Shown here: positions 16,715 through 27,837 of the stretch, piece after piece
How the letters are laid out: every line of letters begins with the position of its first letter
How positions within the stretch are numbered: the stretch's first letter is position 1
Origin: Dysidea avara
Lineage: Eukaryota > Porifera > Demospongiae > Dictyoceratida > Dysideidae
Assembly (NCBI RefSeq): GCF_963678975.1
Contig: NC_089281.1
Location: 26,516,765 to 26,580,764 of the forward strand
Direction: 5' to 3'
Length of the DNA: 64,000 nucleotides
The notes under the pieces: model-generated
Told to the model about the DNA's origin: nothing
Database searches by the model: none
The model's input: only the letters and a program-made list of their open reading frames with translations
Made by a program: the position numbers and the translations under genes

Positions 16715-18096
16715 TTGTAAACTTTTTTTGTAAATAATTATTATGACTGGTGAACCCACGCATACCGCATCTGAAATGGCGCCGCATGCCCCAATTATCG
16801 TCTGAAAAGTGAAGTATCCATTACGCTTCGTTGTCAGCTATGTTCAACGCGTTACGCGGCATTTCGAATCAAGAGCTGTTCAAAAAGCATCTCTGCAATC
16901 CACACATACCGAAAGAAAGAAATGGTGCCGCGCACCTCAGTTATATCAATTATCATCTGAAACAGAGGAGGTTGGACACAATACAAGCGCTTCTGAAATT
17001 TATTACTGTTAATTGCATATTTCTAATACGTGACGAGGAGTAAGTGATAGAAGAAATATTTAGCAATATCCACACCACGTTACCTTGTGCTTCTTAAGAT
17101 GAACAGCAAATTCTTATTGCAAGGCGGGTGTGTGAGTTTCTAATTCTCTTTTCGATTCTCTGTAAGGCCAAACTAGCAGCGTCCGCTCTTCTTTTTCAAT
17201 ACCCTGAGAGGCTTTGTTAGCATACACATTGCTTTCTTTGACAATCATTGTGTTTAAATACACGTACATAGGGCGTCCCTATAGTATTACACATGGATTC
17301 CACCCAGCAAACGCTTACACACGTGATCCCCATAGATTTCAAGAGCAATTTATGTGCCTGGAATAGTGGGGTGGAATGGGATTGACCGGCTGAATAGACT
17401 AAACTTGAAGTGCACTCTCGAATGGTATTTGTGAAAACTTTCGTGAATGCTTGGTTAAACTTTCAATACAAAATGTATGTGCTCACATGTGCGTGTCCAA
17501 CCTCCTCTGCATCTGAAAAGTGAAGTATCCATTACACTTCTGTGTCGGCTATGTTCATCCTGTTACACAGCAGTATGAATCAAGAACTGTTCGAAAAGTA
17601 CCTCTGCTATCAAAATAGCTACTATGAAATATACGGACGATTTCCATTACGAAGGGAAGCCATCACGTGCTACCGCCAAATCGACACTTTTTGCTGTCAA
17701 CAAAGATGAATGGGACACAAAGGAGGACACTGGTAAGTCCATGAAGAATGCATTGTACGTACTGCGGTATGCCAAAAGGTACCTGTCAGGTCAAACCAAC
17801 GTCGAACAGTGAAAAAATCAAGCCCATAGCCTTAGCCGTTATTGAGTTACGCTTGTCTGAAGGCATCAGTCAGTCAGTTATTCAGTCAGTCAGTAGAAAA
17901 TTCCATTAAATAAATAATTTTTAAAATTCTGTAGCAACTTGTTGAAAGCGTTTCGGGTTGATCTGAAAGCTTGTTTGGGCTTAGTTTTACCTAACCAATA
18001 AATTTCCCCTGCCTCATCGTCATCAGGGGAAATTGAGGCTGTTTTTTGGGTGATATTATTTTGTGAGCCACGCCTACTCCTTTGTGGTCCCTACTA
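16715..18096 (+). repeat. composite repeat C1, copy B (interrupted by a MITE)
   Basis: Collinear with copy A at 14097-14900 apart from the insert at 16963-17509. The 62-codon frame here is 17624-17812 (MKYTDDFHYEGKPSRATAKS...). The right end is cut by the transposon at 18099. A third, shorter fragment of the tail is seen near 24890-24960. Confidence 0.7.
16963..17509. mobile_element. 547-base MITE with 9-base target duplication
   Basis: Inverted ends CAGAGGAGGTTGGACAC and GTGTCCAACCTCCTCTG are perfect over 17 bases. CATCTGAAA flanks both sides (16954-16962 and 17510-17518). Copy A of the host repeat has the uninterrupted site near 14329. A 9-base duplication suits Mutator-like or Merlin-like transposition; the class is inferred only. 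No transposase frame. Confidence 0.85.
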
Positions 18097-18098
18097 TA

Positions 18099-21000
18099 GT
18101 ACGTTCGCGTTGAGCTGAACCCTGGGTTGGTGATTAAGAAGCCATACAAGATCAAAGGCTTTAAACATGATGTTCATGACGCATTTATTCGTAAGCTCAT
18201 GTTACGGGCGCGCACTTAATTGTCGAAAATATGGCGTCCAGTGCAGCGTTAGTGAGTGCGGAGCGAAACCCTCTTGGAAAGAGGTTAAACAGCCAAACAA
18301 AGTTTCTACTCATGAAGCTATGGGCCTACTTCGAGCAAGAAGCGAACAAGTCTAAAGTTTCCGTCAATGTGAAGCAGAGAATCTCTAAGGCCACTGGTAT
18401 TAAATATCTTTGCAGCTGGGTTTGGTATTGATTTCGCCACGTAGGGATTTCAGAGTCATCTATTGTAAGAGTGAGGATGGAGTACCGCAAGAAAGGCGGG
18501 TTTTCTACGCCAAGAAAAAGGTACAAAAGTAGTTTGCAGGAGGCTACTCTATTCATCTAATCGTCACTGCAGGTACAAACGTTCACGAATCCGTGTCGAT
18601 GCAGACAGTTTCGACCGGGATGCAATCAGACGGAAAATACATTCGTTATACGACAAGAAAGAAAATCTATCACTGTCGAAGATTTTGGTGGGTGAATTTG
18701 AACGCTCGAGCCTTTGGTTTTGTTACTCCGTCTACAGTCAAAACTCCAGAATGATGGTGTTTTCTCCGGGGGAAGAACATCACTTAGAAGGGTATTGAAG
18801 GATATGGGATTCAAGCATAGAACGATTAATGACAAGAGGTTAGTATTGTACCAGTTTGTGTGTTTTAATTTTACTACACATACATGCAGGGTATACTATG
18901 AGCAGCCCCGTATAGTCCATCAGCGTCATAAATATTTGAGACGAATGAGGCGCAACAGAACTGAAGGGAAACCAGTGGTGTACTTGGATGAGACTTGGGC
19001 CAATGCGCATGATGGAAAGTCCAGAGCCTGGGTAGAGGCTGATAAGACTACTGGGGGGACTATAGGAGGAGTCAGGTTGGTTAAATAGCTTTCAAAAGTA
19101 TGCTTGTTTAACCTAATTTATACATAGCAAGCCATCAGGTAAAGGAGAGCGCCTTATTATCTTACATGCTGGAGGCAAAGATGGATGGGTTCCCGGTAAT
19201 TTTCTATGATGTGAAGTATCCAGTAAACACAGTTGTTCTTTCAGGTTGTGATTGGGTTTTTAAAGCCAAGAAAGGATCTGCAGCTGATTACCATCAAGAA
19301 ATGAATGCAGAGAATTTTGAAAGGTGGTTTAAAGAAAAGTTACTTCCAGCATTACCAGCCAATTGTCTGATTGTAATGGACAATGCCAGTTACCATAGGT
19401 AGGTATTAGATTTGTCAACTGTAAACATTACTGTGTTAACTGCAGTCGCCACTTGGAGGAGCAACCAAAGCAAAAGTGGCGAAAAGCACAGCTGAAAGAG
19501 TGGTTAAATAAGAAACGTAAGGCAGTGTGTATATACTGTCACTGTTTCAGTATGTGACTGTATGATGATTCACAGGTATAGCATATCCAGAAAGTTCACT
19601 GAAAAGAGATCTGTGGGAAATCATCAAACGAGCAAAAACTCCTGCAAGATATGCTATAGATGAGATAGCTGGAAGTAAAGGTATGTTAAGTGTATACATT
19701 GTGGCTCTGACATTTTTCTGGTATGGCTTTTTTCTGGTATACTGTTGTGATCCCAGTTCTTTCGGCTAACATAATAATAGGCCATGAAGTAGTCAGACTA
19801 CCAGTTGCACACTGTGAACTGAATCCTATTGAGATGGCCTGGAGTCAAGTGAAGGGACACGTAAAGCGGAACAACAAGAGGTATATCAACATTGTTATGG
19901 ACATTGTTATAGTTTGGCATCTATTTAAGTTTACTTTGACTGAAGTTAAGGAACTGGTTTATCAAGGATTTGAGGCTGTTACATCTGAGAGGTGGCAATC
20001 TTTGATAAAGCACGTTCAAGAAGAAGTCGAAGATCATTACTGGGAACAGGATGGACTTCATGAGGAACTTCTAGAACGATTCCTCATTCACGTCAGCAGT
20101 GATAGTAGCGATAGTGAAGATGGTGATGGTGGTGATGGTGGTATTAATGACTCCTCCACCACCAGCAACAGTGAGTCCGAGTCTTCTTCTGAGCCTACTT
20201 CATCTGATGTAAGATTGTTTGATATTTACAATACTAGTGTTACAACTTGTATGTTGTTCTCCAGGAGTCATCGGATGGCTGGGATTGAACTCTGCAAAGT
20301 ACATGAAAAAAAAAAACAGATGAAGTGTAAGTGCATGCACTTTCAAAGTTATTGTTACTTTATTATGCTTGCAGAAGGTGAACATACCAGACATTGTGTA
20401 TATTGATCAGTGCAGGAGTGTTTAAAAGTCACTAAAGGTATTATAGGTCCAAATGCATACAAACAGTATTTCATTTAGTGAAACTTTCTGTAGAGTTCTG
20501 TGGGAATGTGACTTTGAGAACCAGGTGCTGATTTGAAACGGCTTGTATGGCATGTGCACAAAGTGATGGGAAAAGGATTAAAATGACAAATTGACTAGAT
20601 GGGAATAGGAGAGAATAAGCAGCTGTGTGGTAAATGTGAAGTTAAAAACATGTTGTTTGCCTCACTTGCAGGTACACCTATGCTGGATAAAAGTACTTGA
20701 GCTGTTATAATTTGGGTTTTTACTCTTAATGGCTGAAAGAGGTTTTTCCCCTGAAGATAAGTGGGCCACTTACCTTCTAAATACAATGCAACAGTGGCCC
20801 CAGCTCTTCTACTCACGCAACTCTGTTTTACACACACAAAAACTGTTTATTTTTTCTTGCAAAAGTGTATTACAGCCTCTTACATAACAGATGGTGATAT
20901 CATGCGTGTTGAGGGCGGGAGTGTGACGTCTGGCTTCGCCACAAACATGTGTCAACATGAATATCAAAGGGCCGCGCTTTAGAGGCTTCCCCATTGAAAA

Positions 21001-21177
21001 TGTATGGAGAAACTTTGCAGTGTCATAACTAGAGTGTCTTACATTCGAATGAAGCGCTTTTAATATATTTTTAGCGGATTGAGAAGCGCTACGTATCGAG
21101 CAATACAGGAGGCCCGTGCGATGTAGCAATCGTAAGTTATTAATCGTTTTTGAGGGTTCAGCTCAACGCGAACGTAC
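18099..21177 (+). mobile_element. IS630/Tc1-mariner-type DNA transposon, complete
   Basis: The ends are a perfect 25-base inverted repeat beginning GTACGTTCGCGTTGAGCTGA, at 18099-18123 and 21153-21177. TA flanks both ends (18097-18098, 21178-21179), the standard target duplication of this superfamily. One multi-exon transposase fills the left two thirds; 20290-21150 is non-coding. It inserted into composite repeat C1 copy B. Perfect termini imply recent movement. Confidence 0.93.
18231..20288 (+). CDS. DDE transposase, IS630/Tc1-mariner superfamily, long D-E spacing
   Basis: Exons with consistent phase: 18231-18396, 18445-18520, 18573-18687, 18738-18838, 18890-19075, 19128-19195, 19245-19398, 19446-19516, 19576-19680, 19781-20208, 20265-20288. 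The N-terminal part looks helix-turn-helix-like. Catalytic residues: VYLDETW (first D), IVMDNASYH (second D) and HCELNPIEMAW (E), with about 81 residues between second D and E instead of 34. That spacing recalls the DD82E ('Sailor') group, from memory. The C-terminus is a Ser/Asp/Glu-rich acidic tail ending SSDESSDGWD. One doubt: 19881-19929 looks like an intron, but removing it breaks the frame while reading through keeps it. So there is either an in-frame insert or one lost base. Confidence 0.85.
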
Positions 21178-21367
21178 TATATATGTAAAATTCTACATAG
21201 TTTGTGCTTCGTGATTTTGGGATTTTGTATATACCGTACAATAATCAATCTAGTTCAGTAAATATAGTCACTTACACTACCTTAAAAATGTCTGTACTCT
21301 GTAGTGGTTCACTTATCATATTTGATATTTACCAGCTCCATGTGTATTTTGAAAATTGCTCATTTAT

Positions 21368-22481
21368 TCAGCATAGGACCATACAAATGTTACCACTCAG
21401 CATTTCACAATAACTGTACTGTCTAACACACTGCATAGCAGATGGTGAGTCAGTAGGCATCTGGTTTAAAGTTTCAGGCTGAAACTGTACATGTTGACTA
21501 GGTACTATGGATGAACCTTCTGTTAATAAAGGTGTATGGCTGTCTAGTGCAATGGAAGCATTGTTGGCTTGCCTCTTGCGTTTAGCACCACCAGTTGGTA
21601 CACCTTTAGAATTAGAGGCAAAATTGTCAGCGTTTGCAGATTTTTGGAAATCAGGTAGTATTCTACATCGTTCATTCTTTCTCATTTCTTCAGTAAAAGC
21701 ATTTGCTAGTGTTGGATTATTGACAATAACATGAATGTCATGAAGAGCAGCTATGCCATTTTTCTGGCTCCATGTGATAAATGCTTCAATCATGGAATAG
21801 CACACATAGGTGCAGGAAAATCATGCACCACTAATAACTGGGAAGACAACTGAGCGATAGTCCATGGCAAGGTTTAAACTCTCCATGCAGTCATTTTGTA
21901 AGAATGCTTCCTCATTCGTATTGCCACATTTCCATCTGGGACCCACTGCATGAATGAGAAGGAAGTTTGCCAACTTCTTTCATCATTACAGCATCCCCAT
22001 CATAGAGCTTTCCTTCATTTTTGAACATGATTCTTTGAATGATCCTACCACCCTTCCTGACAATAGCAGCTGCTGCACCATTGGTATGGTCTAACATAAC
22101 ATTAGCAGCATTAACAATAACATCAACTGGATACTCTGTAATATCTCCTATTGCTAGAGTGATCAATTTTCCTTCTTCAGTAGTGGCTTTACACTTTTCA
22201 TTACCACTAACAGTAGAAGTAGCTGTCTTGGAAGACTGTGAAACTTGTCCTTGAGTATCAACAGTTAGCTGAATACAGGATCTCTGTTGTGCCTCAATTC
22301 CATTGATCATAATCTGGCCACCTTCACTAAGAAGAAATCGTATTGTGCCAGGTCTTGTTATTTCCATTGGAGTAGTGCAAATGGAAGTAATCAGTTTATT
22401 CAGCTCCTCTAAAATCTTTTGGATTGCAACTGGGTCTCCTTCCATTGTGATGGTTGTCATCTTTGTTGGGCTCCTGAACAC
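21368..22481 (-). pseudogene. KH-macrodomain fragment, PARP9/PARP14-like
   Basis: Reading down from about 22520: a KH-like segment (MEGDPVAIQKILEELNKLI ... SEGGQIMINGIEAQQRS), a linker, then a macrodomain with GDITEYPVDVIVNAANVMLD, HTNGAAAAIVRKGGR and, after a shift, HAVGPRWKCGNTNEEAFL and MDYRSVVFPVISGA. Macrodomains bind ADP-ribose; the NAAN and GGR segments are the usual ligand loops. A frameshift lies near 21965 (LPS/LIHAVGP) and an in-frame stop near 21820 follows VISGA. The fold's last helix (MIEAFITWSQKNG) and a Ser-rich tail follow. There is no ADP-ribosyltransferase domain. It starts back to back with the + strand KH sequence at about 22525. Confidence 0.75.
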
Positions 22482-22524
22482 TAACCTCTGCCTTTGATAG
22501 TAGCTTAGTCCATTTGAGCATTAA

Positions 22525-23646
22525 TTGCATGGTGCAAAACATATTTTCACTGCATGGCCACTTTTAATAGAAACCTTACTTTTCCATATCATTGTTGAAG
22601 GTGTGTCTGACAGGATACAAATCTACTGCCATAACAACAACATGGTATATGTTATCAGTGCCACCAAAATAGTTATCACTCAGTTGTTAGCAACTATTAG
22701 ATCTAAAGTAGGACAAAAGGAACTTGAAGCCCCTGCTCAGTTCAAAAAGGTATGCAATGACCAAAGTTGGTTATCCCTTTGTGACAAAGTTTACAATGCA
22801 CACTCAGTGCTTATTGGTGTATCCCCAACTGAAGACCAAGTCATCATTGTAGGGGATACTACCCAACTTGCTGCATGATAGTCGAGAAGTTCATTGCTGG
22901 TGAATGTGACCAAAATATGTCACTTGGTAGTTGCAATTGACCTATTGCTTTCAATCAATTTTGATGAAAAAGTGTTGATTTTGCATGTAGTTGGAAAGTC
23001 AGATAAAGTGGCTAATTGTATTGAGCAGGTTGAGGCTCTTAGAGGTACCAAGAGTAGATTATCTACTCTTGGAGGTACTGAACTTGTTGACACTGAAGAT
23101 GTTACAATAGAAGAAGAAAAACTGGTATTCATCACAGAAATCCAGTCCAAACAATTAAGATTAACTTATCCAGAGGTCACATTCAATAATAGCAGCAGTG
23201 ACACTATTCTCCAGGTCAAAGGAACTAAACAGAACAGACAGCAGTTTATTGATCACCTACAAAACATTCAGTTCTCTTGTGAGCTACTTCCACTTTCACC
23301 ATGGCAAATTGAATATCTATCCACTGATAGTGGAGGTAATGAAATGTTAATCTTTTTCTCATCAAAATTACACAGGCAGTCATCAAATGACTGGGTAGTA
23401 TTTTCTTTCCAATTCGTGACCTTCTGAGATGGGTATAACAGCGATGCAACCTTTCAAGTGACAATGAAGCAGAAAGCGAGTTTTGACTGCAATGATGATA
23501 AATTTGATACAATGAAATCTGCTATTGACTTAGTAAGCTGCCTTTTAAATGGCTCATTAATGGCAACAAGAGTAGGCAGTGTGACTGACTGCGAAAGGTC
23601 AGGTGTTTGTAGCAGTAAGGATGTGACAAAAAGTCAGAACGGCTAA
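22525..23646 (+). pseudogene. KH-like repeats of DTX3L/PARP14 type, frame-broken
   Basis: Three consecutive open pieces, 22525-22875, 22894-23427 and 23458-23646, carry repeats of the kind seen in DTX3L and PARP14 N-terminal regions. Examples are IQIYCHNNNMVYVISATKIV, HSVLIGVSPTEDQVIIVGDT, LTYPEVTFNNSSSDTILQVK and GTKQNRQQFIDHLQNIQFSC. Two adjacent stops (tga tag, near 22876) separate pieces one and two in the same frame. A different frame (IVEKFIAGECDQNM) continues sensibly across that point, so at least two indels are present. No start Met precedes the first piece. It could be the broken 5' part of the RING-DTC gene 6.4 kb downstream. Family assignment is by remembered pattern. Confidence 0.6.
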
Positions 23647-25219
23647 TGGCAGCTTTTCCCCAAAAAAAACTTGTGCTGTTGTGTGAAAAGTTTGCAAGCC
23701 TATGAATAAAAATACATCTAACTAATACAGCAGTACATTATAGCTTTGTATATCCATCGCATGCATAAATTAATTGCAGTATTTAAGTAAGTAGTTATAA
23801 AAGGATCAACTGTTTCACTGAATTTTCAAATGACAACTGATGGCTTCAGACAAGCATACGTACTCTATCAAACCTTATAGTTTTGATATAGCTGCTGCCA
23901 TTCAGGTGTGCTTTTCTGTGGACTAGTGCAAGAGTAAAACAATCCTTACTTTTCTTTTGGGTAAATGTATTGATTTACATTAATATCCCACATCAATAGT
24001 GCAAAAAAAATCGATATATAAAAATAATAAATCCCGAGGCTCTTGGCCTCAATGCTAATAAAGCACCCTCATGCTTTATTAGCATCTCAACTGTGCGCCT
24101 CGTGCATGAGGAAGTCAGTGGTTTAAATTATTTATGGAATTTTCTAATGGGTTGAAGTTCAATACATAAAATGCCCTAACATGGCAGCTTGACTGTACAC
24201 ATTAACAACACACAAGAAGCCTGTTAATTAGTGCAATAATCAAGTAATTTAGTGTGGAATAAGCTGCTGGTTACTGAGTCCTGATAATATGTAGGCTGCA
24301 GCTCACCTGTCCTGAGGATTGTTGAAAACAAACTGCTGGCACCTGTATTAACCCACATTAATTTTGTAGAGGCTCCTGTCTATTGTTTATAAACTGCTAT
24401 AACTTATATCAAAATACTCACTATATAACAAGGAATTCAATATTGAGTTGTTGTTTATACGATGGCTACCACAAAGCCATTATCACACACGCACGCACAC
24501 ACACACTAAAGAAGCAAAACACACATCAATTATTAGTTAAATTAATTAGTTTAACAGATCTGACAGATCCCACAGTTCTGAGGAACGAGCACTGAAAATT
24601 TTGTATGAGCAGGATATTGCAACTCTGGCAGCTTGATCAAACAATGGCATAATAGCTCTGGATGGCAACTTGCATGCATGAGATACGTTGGTCAGTGTCG
24701 CAGGTGTAAAGTTCCCTAAGTAATCTATCTCAATTGTATAATAAGCTGGGCATACAGGCCAGTAGTTACATCAGTGTTCATAGAATGAAATACTTACACA
24801 GCAAAGCAGTCCAACTGATCAATACGTCATGGTTGGTCTGAAGACATTTTTGGGCTTTCCTGTGCCTAAGCATTACCGCCGAGTTGTTATGAAGGGAAAT
24901 TGAGGCTGGTTTTAGGGTGATATTTTTGAGCCCAGTTCTGCATGATCCTTACTATAAAGTACTACTATACTGTGTGATAATAATAAAAATATGAACAAAC
25001 AGGCAAATTTCAGTTTTGTCTGAAATATACATACTGTTTCCTTTTCACTTGATACTTACTAGTGGACCTATACTCATTGCAAAGAACCACTAGAGGGTTG
25101 TTTTGAGTTGAAGGATGCTTTTCAAGGTGGCTTTTAGGTGTGTGTTCTATTAGGATTTGTGCAACAACAAAAAAGGGCGATCCCTATTATGAACCCACTA
25201 TCATGGTTTGTGATAATTT
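23647..25219. other. repeat-rich intron or intergenic DNA, no gene seen
   Basis: Contains a hairpin at about 24055-24086 (gctaataaagca ... tgctttattagc), a short CA run near 24490-24506 and a fragment of the C1 repeat tail near 24890-24960 (gaaattgaggctggtttt). No exon was recognised. Confidence 0.5.
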
Positions 25220-25460
25220 AGTTTATATTCATGCTATTAATTCAGCTAGATAATTAGATTTGTAAATACTGTAATTTAGCGTATTTCATAATTCATTGAT
25301 TATTTTGTAATTTGGTAATTACGCTGCTATGCACTGCTAAGGAAGTGTAACTCTAACATACCACTTTACACAACAGAAGTATAATCTCAGCTTTGTCTAT
25401 CATGTTTTGTCACATGAATTGTTTAGGGAAAGCCTCAAGACTGCCCTTCATTTGCATAGG
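25220..25460 (+). repeat. diverged repeat, partner of 16190-16430
   Basis: See the entry at 15772. Shared blocks run in the same order on the opposite strand, including tcacatgaatt and tgcccttcatt. Confidence 0.5.
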
Positions 25461-25545
25461 TATGGGTCAGGCCCCCTTTTTCTTCAAAGGAATTCATTAT
25501 TTCTGGTATCCTACAAAGCCTATTACACTATTTTTCGGTTGTATA

Positions 25546-25926
25546 GACCTTATCCACATTGACATCATAATTGACTAAATGGCCATGTTAGTGTGGGGAC
25601 TTCATCATGTTTTCATTCATAGTAACCATAATGAACTTTGTTTGCAGCTTTCACAACATGGGACTATTGTATAATGAAGGTAAGAGGCTAGTTAGCATGA
25701 TGTGGCAATGCGAAATAATTGCACCAAGCAAAACCAGACCTAAGTTTTGATATGGATACAAAAATGTGCGCATTTGTCTGTAAGTAAGTATGTATGTCTC
25801 GCCTTGCCCCTTGCTGCTATATATAAACGTTTTCATAGTGAAACGCTGTCTCTCCCAATACAACCCTGTAAAAAGTTCCACACTATCACCACCATTTTTA
25901 TGTTGTGACGTCAATGCGGATAAGGT
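25546..25926. mobile_element. 381-base foldback MITE with TA target duplication
   Basis: The left end GACCTTATCCACATTGACAT and right end ...TGACGTCAATGCGGATAAGGTC are inverted repeats with two mismatches. TA flanks both sides. The interior carries paired 'atggccatgttagtgtggggac / cacactatcaccaccatttt'. It is a relative of the element at 29451-29828. Confidence 0.75.
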
Positions 25927-26134
25927 CTATTACGCCCATATAGCCCATTGTGAAAGGCACTCATAACATCTCCAGGAACTTGCTTTACCTGTTTTTCAAG
26001 CTGGCACGAATAAATAAACTACCTCAAAGCAAAAGTTTACCTACCAGGAAGATTTAAACTGGTTCTATGCAGCCTCTACTTCACATATGCAGGCTGCTTT
26101 TGATACAAAACTGTTTGCTCATGTGGACGAATTG

Positions 26135-26141
<7 letters not shown>

Positions 26142-26228
<87 letters not shown>
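26142..26228 (+). repeat. (AC)n microsatellite
   Basis: An uninterrupted AC run of about 87 bases. It is otherwise unremarkable. Confidence 0.95.
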
Positions 26229-26230
<2 letters not shown>

Positions 26231-26359
26231 TTTCCAAAACAATTACAGTAACCAGCTGCACACCCCACAACCGGACTTCGGCCAGCTGCAGGGCATGCAC
26301 CTAATTAAAAAACTAAGTAAACTAGTGTAGTTAAAAATTATTAGAATACCCAGAGAGCC

Positions 26360-26518
26360 TAGCAATTAAAGTAATGGAACTATGAATGATGGTATTTCTG
26401 TGGGAAAAAATCCCTACTTTGTCATTCAACAAAATAGTTGTTATGACACCGATGTAGGGATTTTCCCATAGAGTAATATCATTATTCATGTCTCTTGTTC
26501 CACTACTTTTATTGCTTG
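26360..26518. repeat. foldback hairpin of about 160 bases
   Basis: agcaattaaagtaatggaac ... gggaaaaaatccctac pairs with gtagggattttccc ... gttccactacttttattgct. The arms are about 60 bases with mismatches. Non-coding. Confidence 0.6.
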
Positions 26519-26699
26519 GATCCCTACTTTTTTTCTTTTTTTTTTGAAAAAATATGCTATATCAAAGGGTGGAAACCTGTACTATTATTCAACATCAGTA
26601 ATGTTATTAATATTGGCATAATACTTTTAGTAACAAACTTTGAAGGATGTATTTGTCATACCCCTAGTGCATTTTATCATACTGGTATTTGTTAACTTG

Positions 26700-27837
26700 T
26701 ACCAAGAATACCACATGAGCCAGAGGCGTAAGAAAAGCTTATATTGAGAGGGGCAAAGAAGAGAATGGTAATTGGTAACTTGTTGATCCAATTTGCATAG
26801 TGTGCAGTATGCTCTGTTTGGGGATGTCTGCCCCTCACAGATATTTTGGTGCAATTTTGACTGAGTTTTAAATCAGATTTTTTTTTTAAATTTGAGTACA
26901 TGACTGCTCTATTTATACAGAGACAGCAAAGTATCTTAATAAGAAAATTAAAATGAGACTGTTGCTATGCCTATGGCATGAGCCATTTACATTTGTTATC
27001 AGCCCACTCAATTTTGAATGATACTAATCAAATGCACTGTAATTATGTATCCCGAGAAGGTTAGAAACGTGCACATGAACTCAATGGTTTTGTATTGAAA
27101 AGTGTAGTGGACTTCCTTGAGTGTTAAAATGTCTCTCGATTGATAAAATACAACAAGTACTTGGTAATGGCATATCAACCCCCATTAAGTCCCACTGAAT
27201 AAGTTAGTTTTCTAAACTTTGGCTACATATATACCACTTTAGCATGGGCATTCAATGGCACCGCTTGGGGTTTTACCCGTGTAACATCATGGGAACACAA
27301 TTTGCTAATGGCTTTGATGCCCAACCGGTTCAAAGATACAATATGCTTTGACTCATTATATTGAGCGACATGGAGCGTTTAATTGGGTTTGGGTTTACAA
27401 GTTAGGCTAGTAGTTGCTAAATTTTGACTAGACAGTAACTGACGAATGATGAATAAAATAAATGCTTGGGCAATGTGTAGATGTGTATTTCTACCTACCG
27501 TGTGTCAACCATTGAGCAGACCATGGAACAACACAAAGAGGACAACTAGATATAAATAGGCGAGCAACTTATAGTCATAACTTGATATATTAACTTGCTT
27601 GCTGTCTCAATGGCAAAGTTAGTAGGCTTAATTTAGTACAAAATGTTAACACTAAAAACTGGATCCCACAATCACAATTTTTCTGGTGCTGTGTGTAAAG
27701 CATGATGACGTATGCACAACGTTCCAATGGCTATTTTCCCACGATATTAAAACCACTATCGATTATCAGGTACTGATGTATAAAACAAACAGGGTGAGTG
27801 CTCTGTAGTTCTTTCACCTATCAGGTGAGTGTGCCTA
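26700..27837. other. no gene seen
   Basis: AT-rich, without recognisable exons or complete repeats. There are short poly-T and CACG-like stretches only. Confidence 0.4.
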
